64,000 bases of DNA, from NCBI GenBank assembly GCA_026119935.1, contig JALRMH010000030.1, positions 124,001-188,000 on the forward strand. The letters run 5' to 3'. Numbering within the stretch: the first letter of the stretch is position 1; each line of letters opens with the position of its first letter. Both the position numbers and the translations under genes were made by a program. Source of the DNA: Endothia cerciana (lineage: Eukaryota; Ascomycota; Sordariomycetes; Diaporthales; Cryphonectriaceae). This document shows, one piece after another, positions 31,764-42,580 of the stretch. The notes beneath the pieces were generated by a model, which searched no databases, was not told where the DNA came from, and worked only from the letters and a program-made list of their open reading frames with translations.

Positions 31764-33428
31764 TTATCTGCGCCCACCACGGCCGCCCTGTCCCATACCG
31801 CCCATCATCCCACCCATCTGCTTCATCATGGCATTGATGTCCATCCCGCCCGGCATGCCCCCGCCGCCTCCACCACCCAGCATCTTCATCATGCTGCTCA
31901 GGTCCGGCATGCCACCTGCACCGCCGGCGCCCCCACCCATGCTCTGCAGGCGCTTCTGCATGGCCGCCATCTGCTGGGCCTTGTTGCCGCCGCCCATAGC
32001 AGCCTGCGCCCGCTGCATGTTCTTCATGTTGCCGCCCATCTTCTTGGCCATGCCGGCCATCATGCGCTGCTGCGTCAGCAGGTCCTCGACCTCCCTGACG
32101 CTGGTGCCGGACCCCTTGGCGACGCGGGTCATGCGCTCGGGCTGGTCGATGAACATCTTGCCATCGGAGTCGAGCTCCTTCTTGGTCATGGAGTCGCAGA
32201 TGTAGAGCATGCGGCGGAGCTTGGCGTTGCCCTCGTCGTCGTCCATGCCCTGCATCATGTTGGACATGCCGGGGATCATGCCCGCCATCTTCGAGAGGGG
32301 TCCCATCTTCATGATGTTCTGCAGCTGGTCGCGCAGGTCGCGGATGGTGAAGACGCCCTCGGTGATGTGCTTGATGGTGTCCTTCTGGTCCAGCCTGAGG
32401 GACTGGACGTGCTCCACGAGGCCGGCCATGTCGCCCATGCCGAGGAGCTTTGAGATGAACTGCTTGGGGACGAAGCGCTCGAGGTCGAGCATATGCTCGC
32501 CCGTGCCGATGAACACGATCGGGGTGTGTGTTGCCGCGACGGCCGAGATCGCGCCACCTCCGCTCGCGTGGCCGTCTGTCTTGGTGATGATGATGGCGCC
32601 GAAGTCGGCAGCCTCCTTGAACGCCTTTGCCTGCGCCTCCGCCTGCTGGCCTATGCTGGCATCCAGCACCATGATGGTCTCGTCCGGCCTGACGGCGGTC
32701 TGGATGTCCACCATCTCCTGGAACAGCGCCGACTCCTGCCTGTGCCTCCCGGAGGTGTCGACGATGATGACCTCGAACTTCTCTTTCTTGAACTTGTCCA
32801 CGCCCTCCTTGGCGACCACGGCAGGATCCGTCTCGGTCAGGCTGCCGTAGTATGGTATCTTTGCCTTGGTGGCGTTCTGCTTCAGCTGGTCAAAGGCACC
32901 GGCACGGAAGGTATCCGCGCAGACCAGACAGGCCTTGAACCCCCTCGCCTGGTAATGCCTGGCCAGCTTCGTACAGGTGGTGGTCTTTCCGGCACCCTGG
33001 AGGCCGACGAACATGATGACGTTTGACCGTCCCTTCTTCGGCTTGTACGCCTCGTTGTGGGGGTTCACGAGGTCGACCAGCTCGTCGAAGACCACCTTCT
33101 GGATGAGGCGCTTCTTGTTCACCGCCGGTGGGAGCTCCTTGAAGCTGACCGTGGATTTTATCGACTTGCGGAGCTGCTGGACGAGCCGCACGTTGACGTC
33201 CGCCTCGAGGAGGGCGGAGGAGATCTCTTTTATCATAGCATCGAAGGCCTAGATACCGACAGAGTTAGCGCGGACGAACGCATCTGGACGGCGCATTCGA
33301 GAGGGCATCTGCGCCCGGGACTTTTTTGCGGGAGGCAGCAGAGCAGCTACCTTTTCGTCGAGGTTCGGCGCCCGGGTCAGGTCGGACACGGCCGCATTGA
33401 TGCGGCGACCGAGGTCTTGAAGAACCAT
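31764..33428 (-). CDS. srp54: Signal recognition particle 54 kDa subunit (SRP54)
   Basis: Exon 1 is 33428-33351 (26 codons) and exon 2 is 33248-31764, with a 102-nt intron (GTAGCT...TCTAG) joining NLDEK/AFDAM. The product is 520 residues. The N domain is a four-helix bundle (residues 1-95). The G domain begins with the P-loop GLQGAGKT at about 108-115 and contains the DTSGR motif and TKTDG. The M domain, from about 325, is Met-rich with a Gly/Met-rich tail. SRP54 binds signal peptides and 7S RNA, and by GTP hydrolysis with its receptor delivers ribosomes to the ER. All GTPase motifs are intact. Length is normal for fungi. The M-domain tail of GGM-type repeats is longer than in animals. Confidence 0.97.
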
Positions 33429-33540
33429 GGCGGCGCCTGTCTCTGATATCGGTACAGTGTTGGGATCGGGGATTCGATAGTACTCGGGTCGGGGCGTGTG
33501 AGGGAGGGGTGTCTGTCCGTGGTGGCCGCGAGGTCACGAT

Positions 33541-33564
33541 GTGGGTTGGTGGGTTGGTGGGTTG
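33541..33564. repeat. Tandem 8-bp repeat (GTGGGTTG)x3
   Basis: Three perfect head-to-tail units about 110 bp upstream of the SRP54 start codon. Confidence 0.9.
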
Positions 33565-33894
33565 TTGGTGAAGGTGGCCAAAAAACGACGGGGATGTGAT
33601 TCAGAGCCGCAAAGTTCCAGGCCGGGGCCCAGGTCAGGTCCCCTGGCAACCGCCTGCAAGGTCGCCGGGCGGGATTGGGATTGCGGGGGGTTCAACGTGG
33701 GGTGGGGGGTACAGGCTGGCAGGGTGCGTGGGCGCCTAGGGACGACAGGGTACGATACCTAGCATGCCTACTAGCTAGAGTACTACAGTGCTTCAAAAAT
33801 ATTATCTGGGGCCAAACCCCTGCCGGATGGATTACGTTTGCTCCTTGGTAAACACTTCTTTTCGCGTTCACCCTCAACAAGAAAGCCTGCCCAC

Positions 33895-33925
<31 letters not shown>

Positions 33926-33926
33926 G
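33895..33926. repeat. (GA)n microsatellite in leader of the NIF3-like gene
   Basis: GA dinucleotides, interrupted once by AAA, ending 15 bp before the next start codon at 33942, so probably transcribed as 5' UTR. Confidence 0.9.
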
Positions 33927-33941
33927 GCGAGCAGAGGCAGT

Positions 33942-34373
33942 ATGACCACCACGACGAGATACAAGCTTGTCTTCTTCGTGCCCGTCTCGGACATGGAGGC
34001 CGTGAAGACGGCAATCTTTGCTACCGGCGCCGGGCGCTATCCGGGCCCTGGGAACTACACCGAGTGTGCCTGGCAGACCATTGGCACCGGCCAGTTCCGC
34101 CCGGGAGACACGGCAGACCCGCACATTGGCGAGGTCGGCACCCTGGAGAGGGTTGAAGAGGCCCGGGTCGAGACGCTCTGCATCGGGGAGGAGTGTGCCA
34201 GGAAGGCGGTGGAGGCCCTGAGGAAGTAGGTTGTCCTGCTCCCCCGTCTTTCCCCCCCCCCCCCTTCCCGTATGTACCGTGTCACCCGCGTCATCAGAAG
34301 ACTAATTCCATGTCTCAGGGCCCATCCTTATGAAGAACCTGGCTACGAGGTTTATGAGATCAAGGACTTCTGA
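33942..34373 (+). CDS. Small NIF3-like (PII/CutA-like insert domain) protein
   Basis: Exons 33942-34225 and 34319-34373 with a 93-nt intron (GTAGGT...CTCAG). The join restores LRK/AHPYEEPGYEVYE, giving 112 residues; without splicing the frame stops at once after LRK. The sequence starts with a strand RYKLVFFVPVSDMEAVKTAIF. It contains the conserved aromatic/glycine run GRYPGPGNYTECAW, the GxFRPG element and the final AHPYEEPGYEV. That is the ferredoxin-like domain inserted in bacterial NIF3/YqfO proteins, found alone in many fungi. It probably trimerises like CutA/PII, and its function is unknown. The short second exon encodes the most conserved motif, which strongly supports this gene model. 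Confidence 0.85.
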
Positions 34374-35239
34374 TCTGTCCCTTTCATCGGTGACCCTCTG
34401 GGGGGGGGGGGTAGAAATGGTTCATGGGTTCTGGGAGTCTTGGGCCCGGTGGGCGTACGAGGCCGGTCTATAGTTCATCTTGCTCCGTCCGCGTTTTGCC
34501 TATCGGGAAGTAATGATCACTGCTGGGTGCTAAGGGTTCTACAGTGCCAAAGCCTAGATTAGCAAACACGGTGCCAGTTTGTTCAACCTTTGCGACATCC
34601 TTTTCGTTAAAAGCTCGGTCCGGGGCCGGGCGAGTTGTGGAGTGTAGGCGGATGGTCACTAGCTGTGAGGCTACGCGAAGGCGGTTGCTAAGGAATATTC
34701 AGATTGCCGACTGAAGAGCTACCTACTGAAACTATCTAGAGGGTAGAAGACGTGTCTTTATATATCCAGCTCTTCAGGTGGGATCACCCTGGATCGATTG
34801 TCCCGGTGGCTCGCCTAGATCCCTAACTATCGCTCCTATCTGTCGCCCCAAGTGATCCATATCACATGATCTGCTTGGTTGTTCCTATGCTCACAAGAGA
34901 CTTCCTGTCCTGGCGGGCTGTTATATCCCATCGTCTAGGGTATTGTGTTCCGCTGACCTGTTCTGTAACCTGCATATTGATGGACCATATTAACACGGAG
35001 GAAATGTTTCTCAACCCTACCTAAACTGAAAGCTTGTTTTACTCAGTTTAAATGCTTCTTCTTCTTTTTGTGGTCTTAAATATCCTATTCAAGTAACACA
35101 ATTCATTCATCTCATACCTATAACAAATATTTTCTTTTATAATTAGTAGCTTCATTTATCAAGTAATTTTTTATTTTATTTTTCCTTGTTCAGCGGAGCG
35201 GAGGACGGGCCGGAAGCGGCTTGCCGCAAAGGGCCGTCT
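34374..35239. other. AT-rich decayed interval
   Basis: No gene. From about 34950 to 35190 the sequence is strikingly AT-rich (runs of TTTT, ATATCC, AATTAGTAG) against the GC-rich surroundings, then switches abruptly back at about 35195. This is consistent with an old repeat-induced-mutation or insertion remnant. No terminal repeats or target-site duplications could be confirmed by eye. Confidence 0.45.
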
Positions 35240-35485
35240 GGAGCGGAGTGTTCTAGATCAATACATACTCCGTCGTCAGGTTCCTCAGCGAGGGCTTCAA
35301 CGGTATTGAAGGTAATCGTCCTACCAAGCCCGCCCTGGCGTGCCTGGGTGACGTAGTCCTTCGAGGGCTACATCTCGGCCCTGTACTGAACGAGTTGCAG
35401 CCCAGAGTTCCCGAGCGGCGTGTAGCTGACCTTGGTCGCCTCGACGCTCGCCTTGCGCGAGGCGGGCAGTTCCTTCGAGGCCATG
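35240..35485 (-). pseudogene. Aldo/keto reductase relic with internal deletion
   Basis: Reading from the ATG at 35485, the first ~38 codons resemble the start of fungal aldo/keto reductases (SYTPLGNSGLQ, compare the family pattern LGxSGLxVS). They then reach a stop. In the same frame the text resumes with DYVTQARQGGLGRT and FNTVEALAEEP, which resembles a region much further into the enzyme (nQ.GLSR..IFn.VeasL). The ~100 residues expected between are missing. It is best explained as a degraded copy with a deletion. Family assignment is by pattern and moderate. Confidence 0.4.
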
Positions 35486-35902
35486 GCTGCTGACCGTGCG
35501 CATGCGCAGTCTCAGAAAGACACCTTGAGACCGTCTGCTGCAGACAGCGCCAGGACAGGGTGAGATGGCGAGCTGTGGGTGGTACGGCGGGCTGGATTTA
35601 TATGCGTCTGGCTCTTCTCTTGGGATTAGCCTTGCCGTGTACAAGCGGCGGGGGTCGATGTGCTCCCTACAACAGCCACTGAGGCACCCGGTCCCTGGAG
35701 GGTTCTTGTCAGGAGCGGACTTTAACTACATTGAACGTGTTTGGATTTCAGGATAGCACTGATGGTCTTTACTCCTCAGAGCTGAAGCCATCTGTGGCAT
35801 GGTTTCAAAATACGGCCGGCTGCTGTGAAATGTAATTATCGCGTGCTTGTTGGTCTCACTATTCAAAGACCCCTCTTTGTACTGCGCTGTGTAGTATATT
35901 TA

Positions 35903-36328
35903 CTAGCAGTCCGCAGTGAGGTAGGAGTATGGCAAGGACCGGCGGATGTAGTTACTCGGGGACACGGGGGAGAAGGAGTCAAGTGTGACTGTGGCCGATC
36001 CGGCGGTGTAGGCGATGATGGTGTGTGTGGACGTGAACTCGACCCCCGTCTGGGTGGCCGCCTCCGCGTTGGACACGCCGTTCACCTCACTGAAGAGGTA
36101 GTATGTGTTGCCGGCAACTCGAGCGAACACGGGCCAGTATAGTACCTGTCCATACCAAAATTCGGGCTGGGCTGTGGGAGCATCACTCGCCGTGTTTCCG
36201 GGGAGCCAGGCGGATAGGTACGGATTGCGGACGGCCAGTGGGTAGGATGAGATGCTCGCCGTCGAGGCCCACAATGTCGTAAAAGTAGCTGCGCTACAAA
36301 GTAACATGAGGGTCCAGCTGTAGTGCAT
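35903..36328 (-). pseudogene. Truncated 5' fragment of a GtaA-like glutaminase
   Basis: The frame of 141 codons starts at the ATG at 36328 with a clear signal peptide (LMLLCSAATFTTLW). It continues with the N-terminal region of secreted fungal GtaA-type glutaminases: SYPLAVRNPYLSAWLPG, AQPEFWYGQ, LYWPVFARV and SLPYSYLT. It ends in TAG just after YLTADC. Full-length family members are about 650-700 residues with the catalytic six-hairpin region beyond this point. Nothing similar is found downstream to 35300. This is therefore a 5' remnant, probably non-functional as an enzyme; a short secreted product is still possible because signal peptide and frame are intact. Confidence 0.65.
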
Positions 36329-37174
36329 TCTGGACTATGACCTCGGGCTCTTGACAATTCCTAGACCGAGAATTGACCGTCACCGCCTAGGGTGGATGAG
36401 GACAAAATTCGTCTTTATTTACAGCCGACTTATTCTAGATCCGCGAGATTGCTAAACAATGCTAATCGGGCCGCAACCATGGATAGAGAAGGGAATGCTT
36501 CTGCCTAGGACACCGACGAGGCCCTCCATCGTATTCAGCTGAATGCGCAATGATAGCGTGATCCTGCCTGGTCGCAGTTGGGGCCTAAGATTCGTGGTTA
36601 GAACAGTTTGGTCCGGGGTACTTTTAATCCACTGTCTTCTGAGCCCATGATGGACACTTGCCGGCACCCGGGCACGACCAGGTTGTTATTGTTCGCCAGC
36701 TGTCGTGTGGCTGCAAAATGGGCCCAAGGACTGATGATTTGATTGCGTCCGCATTCTCCCCTCAGCGATAACAAGAACCAAGGACACACTGATCGCTGTT
36801 CTTGCATTCAATATTGAACGAGGCGTGTTCCTCTTTTAGGGAATAGTGGCCCCGGACATCCCAGACTACGTAGCTTACTCGACCATAAGCGCTCCAGGCG
36901 TGGACTCGTCTCATGCATGCTAGATGGCGTGCTTGAGATCTCGACGTCACCCTGTGTCGTCTAAGCAAGTAACCATGATCTTTCCCTCTCGGCATTGCTG
37001 GTTGCACTTCGTGGAGTTGGCGTCAACCTCTGCGGGTAGGCCAGAGGGGATCAATATAGGGAAAAGAAGACCAGTCCTTTGTGGTAAAGAAAGTACAGAT
37101 AATTTGCTCTAGAAAGCCATGCGGCCTCTATTTCACGTAGATAGATACCCACACGATTTTTAACACGTTCAGAT
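36329..37174. other. Intergenic 36.3-37.2 kb
   Basis: Upstream flank of the glutaminase fragment and 3' flank of the SDR gene. No gene seen. Confidence 0.5.
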
Positions 37175-38299
37175 CTAATACGTCGAGGGCATAACACTGA
37201 GCCTCCCACCGTCAGTCACGACTACGTTACCATTCAACCACTCGCCCGCCCTAGACGCAAGCCACAGGATACATCCAGCCATGTCTTGGGTCTCCCCCGG
37301 TCTTCCCAGAGGCGAGAGGCGGGTGGCCTTCTCTTCATCCGTCATCTTGTCAATCGCGGCGATACTTTGCGTGGTCATCTCGGAAGGATACACTGTTAGG
37401 CTTTTGTCAGCTCACTTGGGTCCTTGTTGACCGGGAGAAGGCCGCGGAGAGAGCACTGACGTCCCGGTGCTATAACGTTGAAACGGATCCCATATCCAAC
37501 GAATGTACTGGCAAACTGCTTGGCCATATGCGTGGCAGCGGCCTTGCTGGCGCTGTACGCGTAATGCGAAGCCGGTATCCTGTTAAAGCCGCCGATCGAG
37601 CTGATAATGACCACTTGACCTTTCTGGGCGACATTGCCCTTGTCGTTGCCCGCGGAGAGAAGCGGCAGGAACGCGGCGATGCTGAAAAATACGCCGCCGA
37701 CGTTGACGCTGAAAGTGCTGTTGAACGTGGCTGGGTCAACGCTCCAAAGGTCGTGTTGGAGGTCGGCGAGGGAGGGCTTGTCGGCCTTGGAGACGGAAAT
37801 TCCTTGCCCAAATTTTGGGCCCGTGATGCCGGCGTTGGCGACCAGGAGGTTGATGTAGCCGACCTCCCTGGTGATCTGGGAGGCGATGCGCTCCAGGTCC
37901 GGCTTGGAGGTTACGTCGCCTGTGATGGGAGTGATGTTGCCGTGTTTCTGCCGTTCATGATGATGTAGGTAAGCAACCATTTGTCTGTGCAGATCGCCAG
38001 ATCTGGAAGAGGAAGCATACCGCCTCGTCCTTGGCCACCTTCTCCAGCGCCTCCTTGCGGCGGCCGATGATGTACACCTTCGCGCCATTCTCTTCGAGTG
38101 CTTTGGCGATCATGAGGCCGATGCCTGGTGGAGCGTGTTATCATGTCATGATCCCGACTACCTGGGTGCCTGGGCACCGCCCGGCTGTCAGTTAAGGTTC
38201 AAGGTTCTCACCAGTGGCGCCGCCCGTCACGACGGCGACAAGACCTTGGACCGAGAAAAGGTCCGCCGCCGCGAGTGAATGCGTGCTAGTAGATGGCAT
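37175..38299 (-). CDS. Short-chain dehydrogenase/reductase (classical SDR)
   Basis: Four exons: 38299-38212, 38124-38021, 37947-37461 and 37392-37175. Introns of 87, 73 and 68 nt are all GT-AG and frame-preserving. The product is 298 residues. The Rossmann motif TGGATGIG spans the first intron; NAG occurs in LLVANAGITG; the catalytic set is S (IISSIGG), Y and K in YAYSASK. The C-terminal LSPLGRPGE and VVVTDGG are typical of classical SDRs. It reduces or oxidises a small alcohol/ketone with NAD(P)H; the substrate is unknown. The third intron has the weak donor GTCAGT. It resembles the SDRs with a GLYPSEMT loop common in Sordariomycete accessory regions. Clearly functional by motif content. Confidence 0.9.
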
Positions 38300-39070
38300 C
38301 TCGACATTCGCTTTAGAGTCAAGTAGAGGCTGTAGAACAACCGTTAATGATGTGCTTCAAGCATGAAAGGGATCATGACGAGCGTCTCGGAATAAGCTCC
38401 CGGACGTCCTCGACCTAAATGGGCCGGGGACTAGGGCTAAGGTCGCAGAGTGGAGCGTACTGGATGAATCATCCGGGGCCCTGAGGAGGAACATTCCACC
38501 TGTACAATGTTATATCCGGCGTCTTAGATCAACTCCTCACTGTCTGCTTCCCGGAAGAGCCACACAAGTTTGTGTTGTTTTTTCCACGATGTTGCACGTG
38601 TTACCAACTTGACTAACTTGCTGGCACTTCATACCGTCATTATCATGCTCGGAAAGGAAGGTACTCACATAGAGTAAGGCTTGTGGTCCCGAGGTCTGAG
38701 ACAGGAACACGGCTTTGCGCATGCATCTCGCCGTGGTCCAAGTGCCAACGGACAGCTCGAGGTTCAATAGTGTAACCTCCTCTTGGATATCAGTCATAGG
38801 GTCAGATAGGGTCAGGGGTCAAAATTGGGGTCCCGAAATATGATGTCACTATTGTCCACGCAGGCCGCATGCTCGCGTAGGAATACTGCAGCGTGTTGGT
38901 GATTTTGTCTACCTAATATATACCTGATCTTGTCCGAAAACACACTACATGCCTGAATACTGAACCGCTATCAACCCGGCTCCTGTGATATCTCCATCCT
39001 ACTGTGCCACGGCATCGTCGGCTCGGTGACCTAGGTGAGCTTACCCCCAATCGATTTTGCCTAATTCGTC
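38300..39070. other. Divergent upstream region, SDR / DHA1 transporter
   Basis: About 770 bp between divergent genes with no coding sequence seen; a possible shared promoter. Confidence 0.5.
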
Positions 39071-40850
39071 ATGTCGTCACACGCTCACCTCCAGCAGAAT
39101 ATTCATCAAAAGATCCCAGTCTATCTCTGTTCTGTCACTTTGCTTGACCCCTGGCACCGACGAAACGTGTATTCTCATCGAAGAGATGAACCGGAAGGAA
39201 GCGTCGATGACCATTCGTTCCTGAAGTCCAGCGCGTGCATCGTTGCAACGCACAAAGAGCACGGGCATCAGGACGGCTCAATGCCCGCAGACGCGTCTAA
39301 CACTCGCGTCAGCGACGAGGAGCGCCAGCCTCTGCTCTCATCAGGATCACATCAAGATGATGAGCATAGACAGCAGGCCGTCTCCTTCCCCCCAGGCGAC
39401 CCTGAGGACCCTCACTCGTGGCCCCGCCCAAAGAAAGCAGTCCAGGTCCTCCAGATCTTCATCCTCGCCCTCCTGTGTCCTGCCGCGTCCTCCATCCTGG
39501 CACCAGCAGCCGATGCCATCGCCGCAGACTTCAGGGTGAGCCAGAGGGTGGTTCTTGGGGGCCAGAGCGGGTTTGTGTGCATGCTCGGCATAGGACCACT
39601 GTTCCTCGCGCCCATGAGCGAGACATTTGGACGGCGCAAGCTCTTCGTCTTCTGCCTCGCTGTCTTCACGTTGCTGCAGGTACCCACTGCCCTCGTGCAG
39701 AATGCCGAGGGTTTCATCATCGTCAGGACGATATCAGGCTTCTTCGGGAGTGTCGGTATTGCCAACGGCGGCGGAAGCGTCTCCGACATGTTCGAGAAGC
39801 AAGAAAGGAGTCAGGTACTAGGGGTCTATCTGGTGGCGCCTCTTTTGGGTCCCACAATCGGGTGAGTACATGTCTTCTCGTCAGAGAGGTTGAGCCGGCG
39901 GCAGCGCCGCATGTTGCTCTCGTACTGACAGGCCTTGCTCCTAATATAGACCGCTCGCCGGTGGTCTAGTAGTCGCACGCTTGCACTGGCGGTGGGTCTT
40001 CTGGGTCCTTTTGGTCGCGTCCGGCTTGGTTACTGGGATGTGCTACTTCTTCCTCCACGAGACACGGGACATCACCCTCTTGGAGGACCGCAAGGAACGC
40101 CTTCAGAGGAAACATCCGGAGGTCGAATACACCGTCGAAGGCTCATCGGGGGATCAGTCAATCTTGCGCAAAACCGCGGGAAACAGCACCCGCGCTGTCA
40201 GGATGCTCACGACTCAGCCCATCGTCCTCACGATGTCGCTGTATCAGGCCCTTGTCTTCAGCTCCATGTACAGCATCTACTCCGAGTACTCAACGATATG
40301 GTCCGGTGATCCTTACTCCTTCAACAAGACCGAGGTCGGGTTGGCATATCTCGTTCCGGTGCTTGGGTTCATATTAACGTCAGTCTTCATCGTCTCCTAC
40401 AACAACAGGTTGTACAACCACCTGGCCCGCCGCCATGATGATGAAGGCCAGCCCGAGTACCGACTGCCTATGGCTAACTTCGGGGCTGTCTTCCTGCCGG
40501 TCTCGTTGTTCTGGTTCGGATGGTCCATACAGGATCAACACACCTGGCAGGTCGCACTCGCCGCGATGTTTCTCTTCGGGGCTAGCCAGGTGAGCATATT
40601 CAACACGGTCCAGACATACTACATAGATGCCTACACGAATCAGGCTGTCTCGGCGTTAGCCGCCGGGGCATTCCTGAGGAGCATGGTTGGCGGCATCGTC
40701 CCGCTCTTCGTCGGGGGCATGTTTGACGAGCTTGGCTACGGCCTGGGGTTCAGCGTCTTCGGCATTGTTAGCCTGATGCTGATGCCGGCACCGATGTTGT
40801 TCTACTGGAAAGGTGGGTGGGTGAGGGAGAGGTCCCCTTTCCATGGCTAG
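39071..40850 (+). CDS. MFS multidrug/polyamine-type transporter (DHA1, TPO/FLU1 family)
   Basis: Exons 39071-39861 and 39950-40850 with an 88-nt intron (GTGAGT, CTAAT branch, ATAG). The join gives PTIG/PLAGGLVVARLHWRWVFW, for 563 residues. A ~120-residue hydrophilic N-terminus contains the DPEDPHSWPRPKK element typical of the TPO/CaMDR family. Twelve membrane segments follow, with the loop 2-3 motif (APMSETFGRRK) and the helix-5 stretch (VLGVYLVAPLLGPTIGP). These are proton antiporters for drugs, polyamines or secondary metabolites at the plasma membrane. The start could instead be the ATG about 70 codons further in (39278), since the first 70 residues look unlike the family. Divergent from the SDR gene; a functional link is possible but unproven. 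Confidence 0.88.
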
Positions 40851-41494
40851 CATCCGTTCAGAGTAGGCGCTTGCGTACTTAAGATCCATCGGGCTGTAAC
40901 CACGGCAGAGTGCCTCGGTGCCCGTTCATCGACTGCGTCTCATGGTGAACATTTCCTTGTTGATTTTTGCACTAGCCGAGTTCCAGCAACTTCATGGCAA
41001 GACCTTTTCCCCGAGTATCCACAAGCATAAGGGTTCCTCTCGCTGAGGCATCCTTGTTGGGAAGATGGTATATTGAGCACCAGGAGTACGCGAGATGGCC
41101 ACAACGGCATAGACGACAAGAACGGGCATCGGGTTGGCGTTCAGTTGAGCGAGCGCTCCCGCGCAGGAACCGAGACATGCCATGGCGCATTCTCGCTGAG
41201 TAGAGATACGTATCGGCATGTATTCGTTGAATGGATGGACAATAGCATTATATACTATTTGTATGTACAAGACGACGGTATCGTCATGGTGATGATCACC
41301 AGGAATTTATGATGATCCAGACGGGCACTAAAGCCCTCCAGCCGCCCCCCCCCCCCCCTTCGGCGGTCTCCATCTCGGTGTGTGTGGGCGGTGAGTCCTT
41401 CCAACATGGCTATATCCCATCAAGCATCCTTGAGATCTGTCTGGTCCTGTGTACCCAGCCGTGAGGTCCGAGAGGCCCTACCCCGGACGCCCCC
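40851..41494. other. Intergenic 40.9-41.5 kb
   Basis: No gene seen. It contains a C-run at about 41344-41358. Confidence 0.5.
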
Positions 41495-42580
41495 TCATGA
41501 CCCGCCATCATCATCCACCCCCTCCGCCCGTAACCTCCTGCGCTCCCTCACCTCCCGCCCGTGCACCGTACTCAGGTCCCCCATCAGCCTCCCCCAGCTC
41601 AGGGCCCCGCTCTCCAGCTCCCTCCCCAGCGTCATGCTCAGGCCCTCGTACCTGTCGCACCGTGCCAGCCCCAGGACCGCCATGACCAGCACCAGGTTGT
41701 CGTTCGGCTGCGGCTCCGCCTGGTACAGCCTCCTGCGGAGGTACTGCAGCCGCAGGCAGAACTCGCGCAGGCTGCCGTTGAAGCGCCTCTCGCCGGGGGA
41801 GATGCCGCTGAGCTCGCCCATCCAGCTCGGCACGTCCTCCCCGGCCGCCTTGGGGAGCGCCTCGAGGACGAGGTCGTGGATGGCCCTGGGTTCCTCCTCG
41901 GCCGGGTCGTAGCCGTAGGCGAGGAGCGTGTCGCGGACGTCGGTCGAGAACGAGCCGACCATCAGCAGGGAGACGGCGGCGCGGCTGGCGGCCCACTGGT
42001 CGCGGGCGAGGGCGTTGCTGTTGTTGTTATATTTACTGGGCCATGAAGGATGGGTGGGCGAGGGCGACGGCTCCGGCACGCCCGGATTCGGCGCGCTGAT
42101 ATACTCCGCTAGCCCGTGGAAGCGGAGGGTCCGCTTGAGGATGTCGTCCCACTCATCCAGGTTCTCGAGACCCAGCAGCCGAGGGAGGGGAGGCAGCTCG
42201 ATGGCCTGATGCCGCGGGGCAGCACCAGCTGCAGTGGTGGTGGTGGTGGTAGTAGTAGTAGCAGCAGCCGGTGCTGGGGTGGGCGAGGGCGGATTTGGTT
42301 GTGGGCGGTGCTGCAGACCTTGACTCCGTGGCCGGGGGGCGGGCACGATGCTGTCGTAGGCCGGGGGCATCAGGATCTCATCACGGAAGCTCGTGTATTC
42401 TGCGCGGTGGTGCTGGTCGGCATCGTAGTCCTTCCTGTGGTAGAGGATCCCAGAGATGATACTCTGGCCCGTCGCCCACGTAGCCGACGCCCATGCCTGG
42501 CCGCGGCTATGCTTTGCTGTGAGGTTCGACGACGACCTCGAACCCCAGAGCGGGCCTGCGTTTGTCGAATATGACGCCAT
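41495..42580 (-). CDS. Gag-like single-ORF protein (possible domesticated retroelement gag)
   Basis: 361 residues, single exon, ATG at 42580. The N-terminal ~130 residues are low-complexity, with a run of nine threonines at about 108-116. Residues ~141-340 form a helical domain whose landmarks fit Gag polyproteins of the copia/UBN2 type: LDEWDDILKRTLRFHGLAEYI, then RAAVSLLMVGSFSTDVRDTL, a central SLREFCLRLQYLRRRLY helix, and a closing GALSWGRLMGDLSTV. There is no zinc knuckle, protease, integrase or reverse transcriptase downstream and no flanking repeat is obvious. The frame is intact, suggesting a host gene or a very young relic. Such proteins are widespread but unnamed in ascomycetes. The Gag relation is inference from pattern. 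Confidence 0.6.
   Translation of the reverse strand: MASYSTNAGPLWGSRSSSNLTAKHSRGQAWASATWATGQSIISGILYHRKDYDADQHHRAEYTSFRDEILMPPAYDSIVPAPRPRSQGLQHRPQPNPPSPTPAPAAATTTTTTTTTAAGAAPRHQAIELPPLPRLLGLENLDEWDDILKRTLRFHGLAEYISAPNPGVPEPSPSPTHPSWPSKYNNNSNALARDQWAASRAAVSLLMVGSFSTDVRDTLLAYGYDPAEEEPRAIHDLVLEALPKAAGEDVPSWMGELSGISPGERRFNGSLREFCLRLQYLRRRLYQAEPQPNDNLVLVMAVLGLARCDRYEGLSMTLGRELESGALSWGRLMGDLSTVHGREVRERRRLRAEGVDDDGGS

Noticed and set aside
37941..38088. Alternative read-through of SDR exon 2 into exon 3
   Set aside because: It would insert HHERQ-type sequence between two conserved SDR blocks; the GT-AG intron 37948-38020 keeps frame and family length.
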